NCBI GenBank assembly: GCA_037389465.1
Contig: JAZARR010000179.1
Coordinates: 640,501-704,500 of the forward strand
Reading direction: 5' to 3'
Length of the DNA stretch: 64,000 nt
From: Baylisascaris procyonis
Taxonomy: Eukaryota; Nematoda; Chromadorea; Rhabditida; Ascarididae
Part shown: piece after piece, positions 63,201 through 64,000 of the stretch
How the letters are laid out: every line of letters starts with the position of its first letter
How positions within the stretch are numbered: the first letter of the stretch is position 1
The notes under the pieces: generated by a model
Database searches by the model: none
Told to the model about the DNA's origin: nothing
What the model saw: the letters and a program-made list of their open reading frames with translations, nothing else
Translations under genes and position numbers: made by a program

Positions 63201-64000
63201 AATCGAGTTATGATGCAAAATGGAAGAAATTGGCGATCTTGAAATCCACCATAACTTCCATCCTCAACTAAACATAAACATCAATTATCAGTCACCCATT
63301 TGCTGAGCTAAGCGACCATATTTGGCTAATATTTCAACTGGATGCTGGCTCTAAAGACAATATGCCTACTAGCAATATATGATAAAACAAATGGGTGATG
63401 GTCACTGCCTAGCGTCACAAAGTTGATGACGGCCGCACGCACAAGGACAGAGAATAACAATAAATATGATGCAAAATGGAACTCCTCTGATGAGGCAAAG
63501 AACGAACTGATTTAATTCTACGGCGAAAAATCTTTTGATCTCGGAGATAACATGTTTGCTCTTCAAAAATGTACCAACATCAAAAACAAGAATGTTTGAG
63601 AGTGAGGATGATCAAAGAAAAGGCCGATAGTTATGACAGCCTTAAGACTACTGTCAATACTTCGGTAATTTTGGCAGCTGCATTTCAGCAGGCGCGAAAA
63701 ACAAGTGAAGGTGTAAGGATCAGCTTCTCTTGGCTCGTCTAACAGTCTAGGTCTCCTTGAGGATCCGTACATTCTATTGAGATGCGTTCGAGTAGATCTG
63801 CACCTCTATACGACACAGTGTAGAGGCGAACAGCTTATCATACATATACAGTAAGGCGGCAAACAAGAAGGGACACTATGATAGCTTGAATCGCCGGCAC
63901 GATCGCACAGTCGAACTCTACGCTACTGTCGATCACCTCGTGCACCTCTACGGCCACCTGTAGGATCATTCGGTCTTAAAACCAATCTAGAAGCTGAAAT
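60213..64000. other. 3' flank and intergenic, no gene recognised
   Basis: AT-rich to about 63.4 kb, with a short TACA microsatellite near 62.46 kb. From 63.56 kb to the window end the sequence becomes GC-richer, with short overlapping frames on both strands that I cannot assign. They could be the edge of a gene or mobile-element debris cut by the window. Confidence 0.45.
61192..61197 (+). terminator. Candidate poly(A) signal of the CENP-B-like gene
   Basis: AATAAA about 980 bases past the TGA, followed by a T/C-rich stretch that could serve as the downstream element. A nearer ATTAAA lies at about 60346. Confidence 0.3.

Overview
This is a eukaryotic window. It is AT-rich and gene-poor, with short exons (24-400 bases) separated by introns of 0.2-6.5 kb, GTAAGT-like donors and TTTCAG/TTGCAG-like acceptors. 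Nothing looks bacterial: there are no operons, Shine-Dalgarno sites, IS elements or CRISPR arrays. The splice signals, exons that open at or just before their ATG immediately after an acceptor, and small EGL-1-like BH3 genes suggest an invertebrate, possibly a nematode. That is an inference, and no species can be named. I rebuilt the genes by hand by matching acceptors, donors and intron phases, so terminal exons and UTRs are less certain than internal exons.

Layout. (1) 0.3-2.2 kb, minus strand: a small gene whose last exon encodes a near-canonical BH3 death motif (IAQRLRQLADEF). (2) 13.1-14.0 kb, minus strand: a second gene with a BH3 motif (IARRLQHLADAF), preceded by an N-terminal region with a DSGxxS-like degron and a possible dynein-light-chain site. 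Together they look like a pair of diverged BH3-only apoptosis genes. (3) 15-31.4 kb: no gene recognised. It holds an inverted pair of dispersed repeats 11 kb apart, a 29-bp tandem repeat, a TG microsatellite and C-rich tracts able to form G-quadruplexes on the minus strand. (4) 31.97-41.25 kb, plus strand: a five-exon gene for an 81-residue protein with three consecutive 11-residue amphipathic repeats resembling the synuclein KTKE repeat, behind a GC-rich promoter. (5) 42.8-46.3 kb, minus strand: weakly supported exons of a possible gene diverging from the next one. (6) 46.3-46.86 kb: a GC- and CpG-rich promoter island. (7) 46.87-60.21 kb, plus strand: a six-exon gene for a 287-residue nuclear protein with the two DNA-binding domains of pogo/Tigger/CENP-B proteins but no transposase domain. 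Its introns hold a near-perfect 70-base hairpin, a long AT microsatellite and poly(A)/poly(T) tracts. (8) 60.2-64 kb: 3' flank with no recognised gene.

No pathway links all of these genes. The BH3 pair would act at mitochondria on a BCL-2/CED-9-like protein. The 11-mer protein probably binds membranes or is disordered. The CENP-B-like protein should bind DNA.
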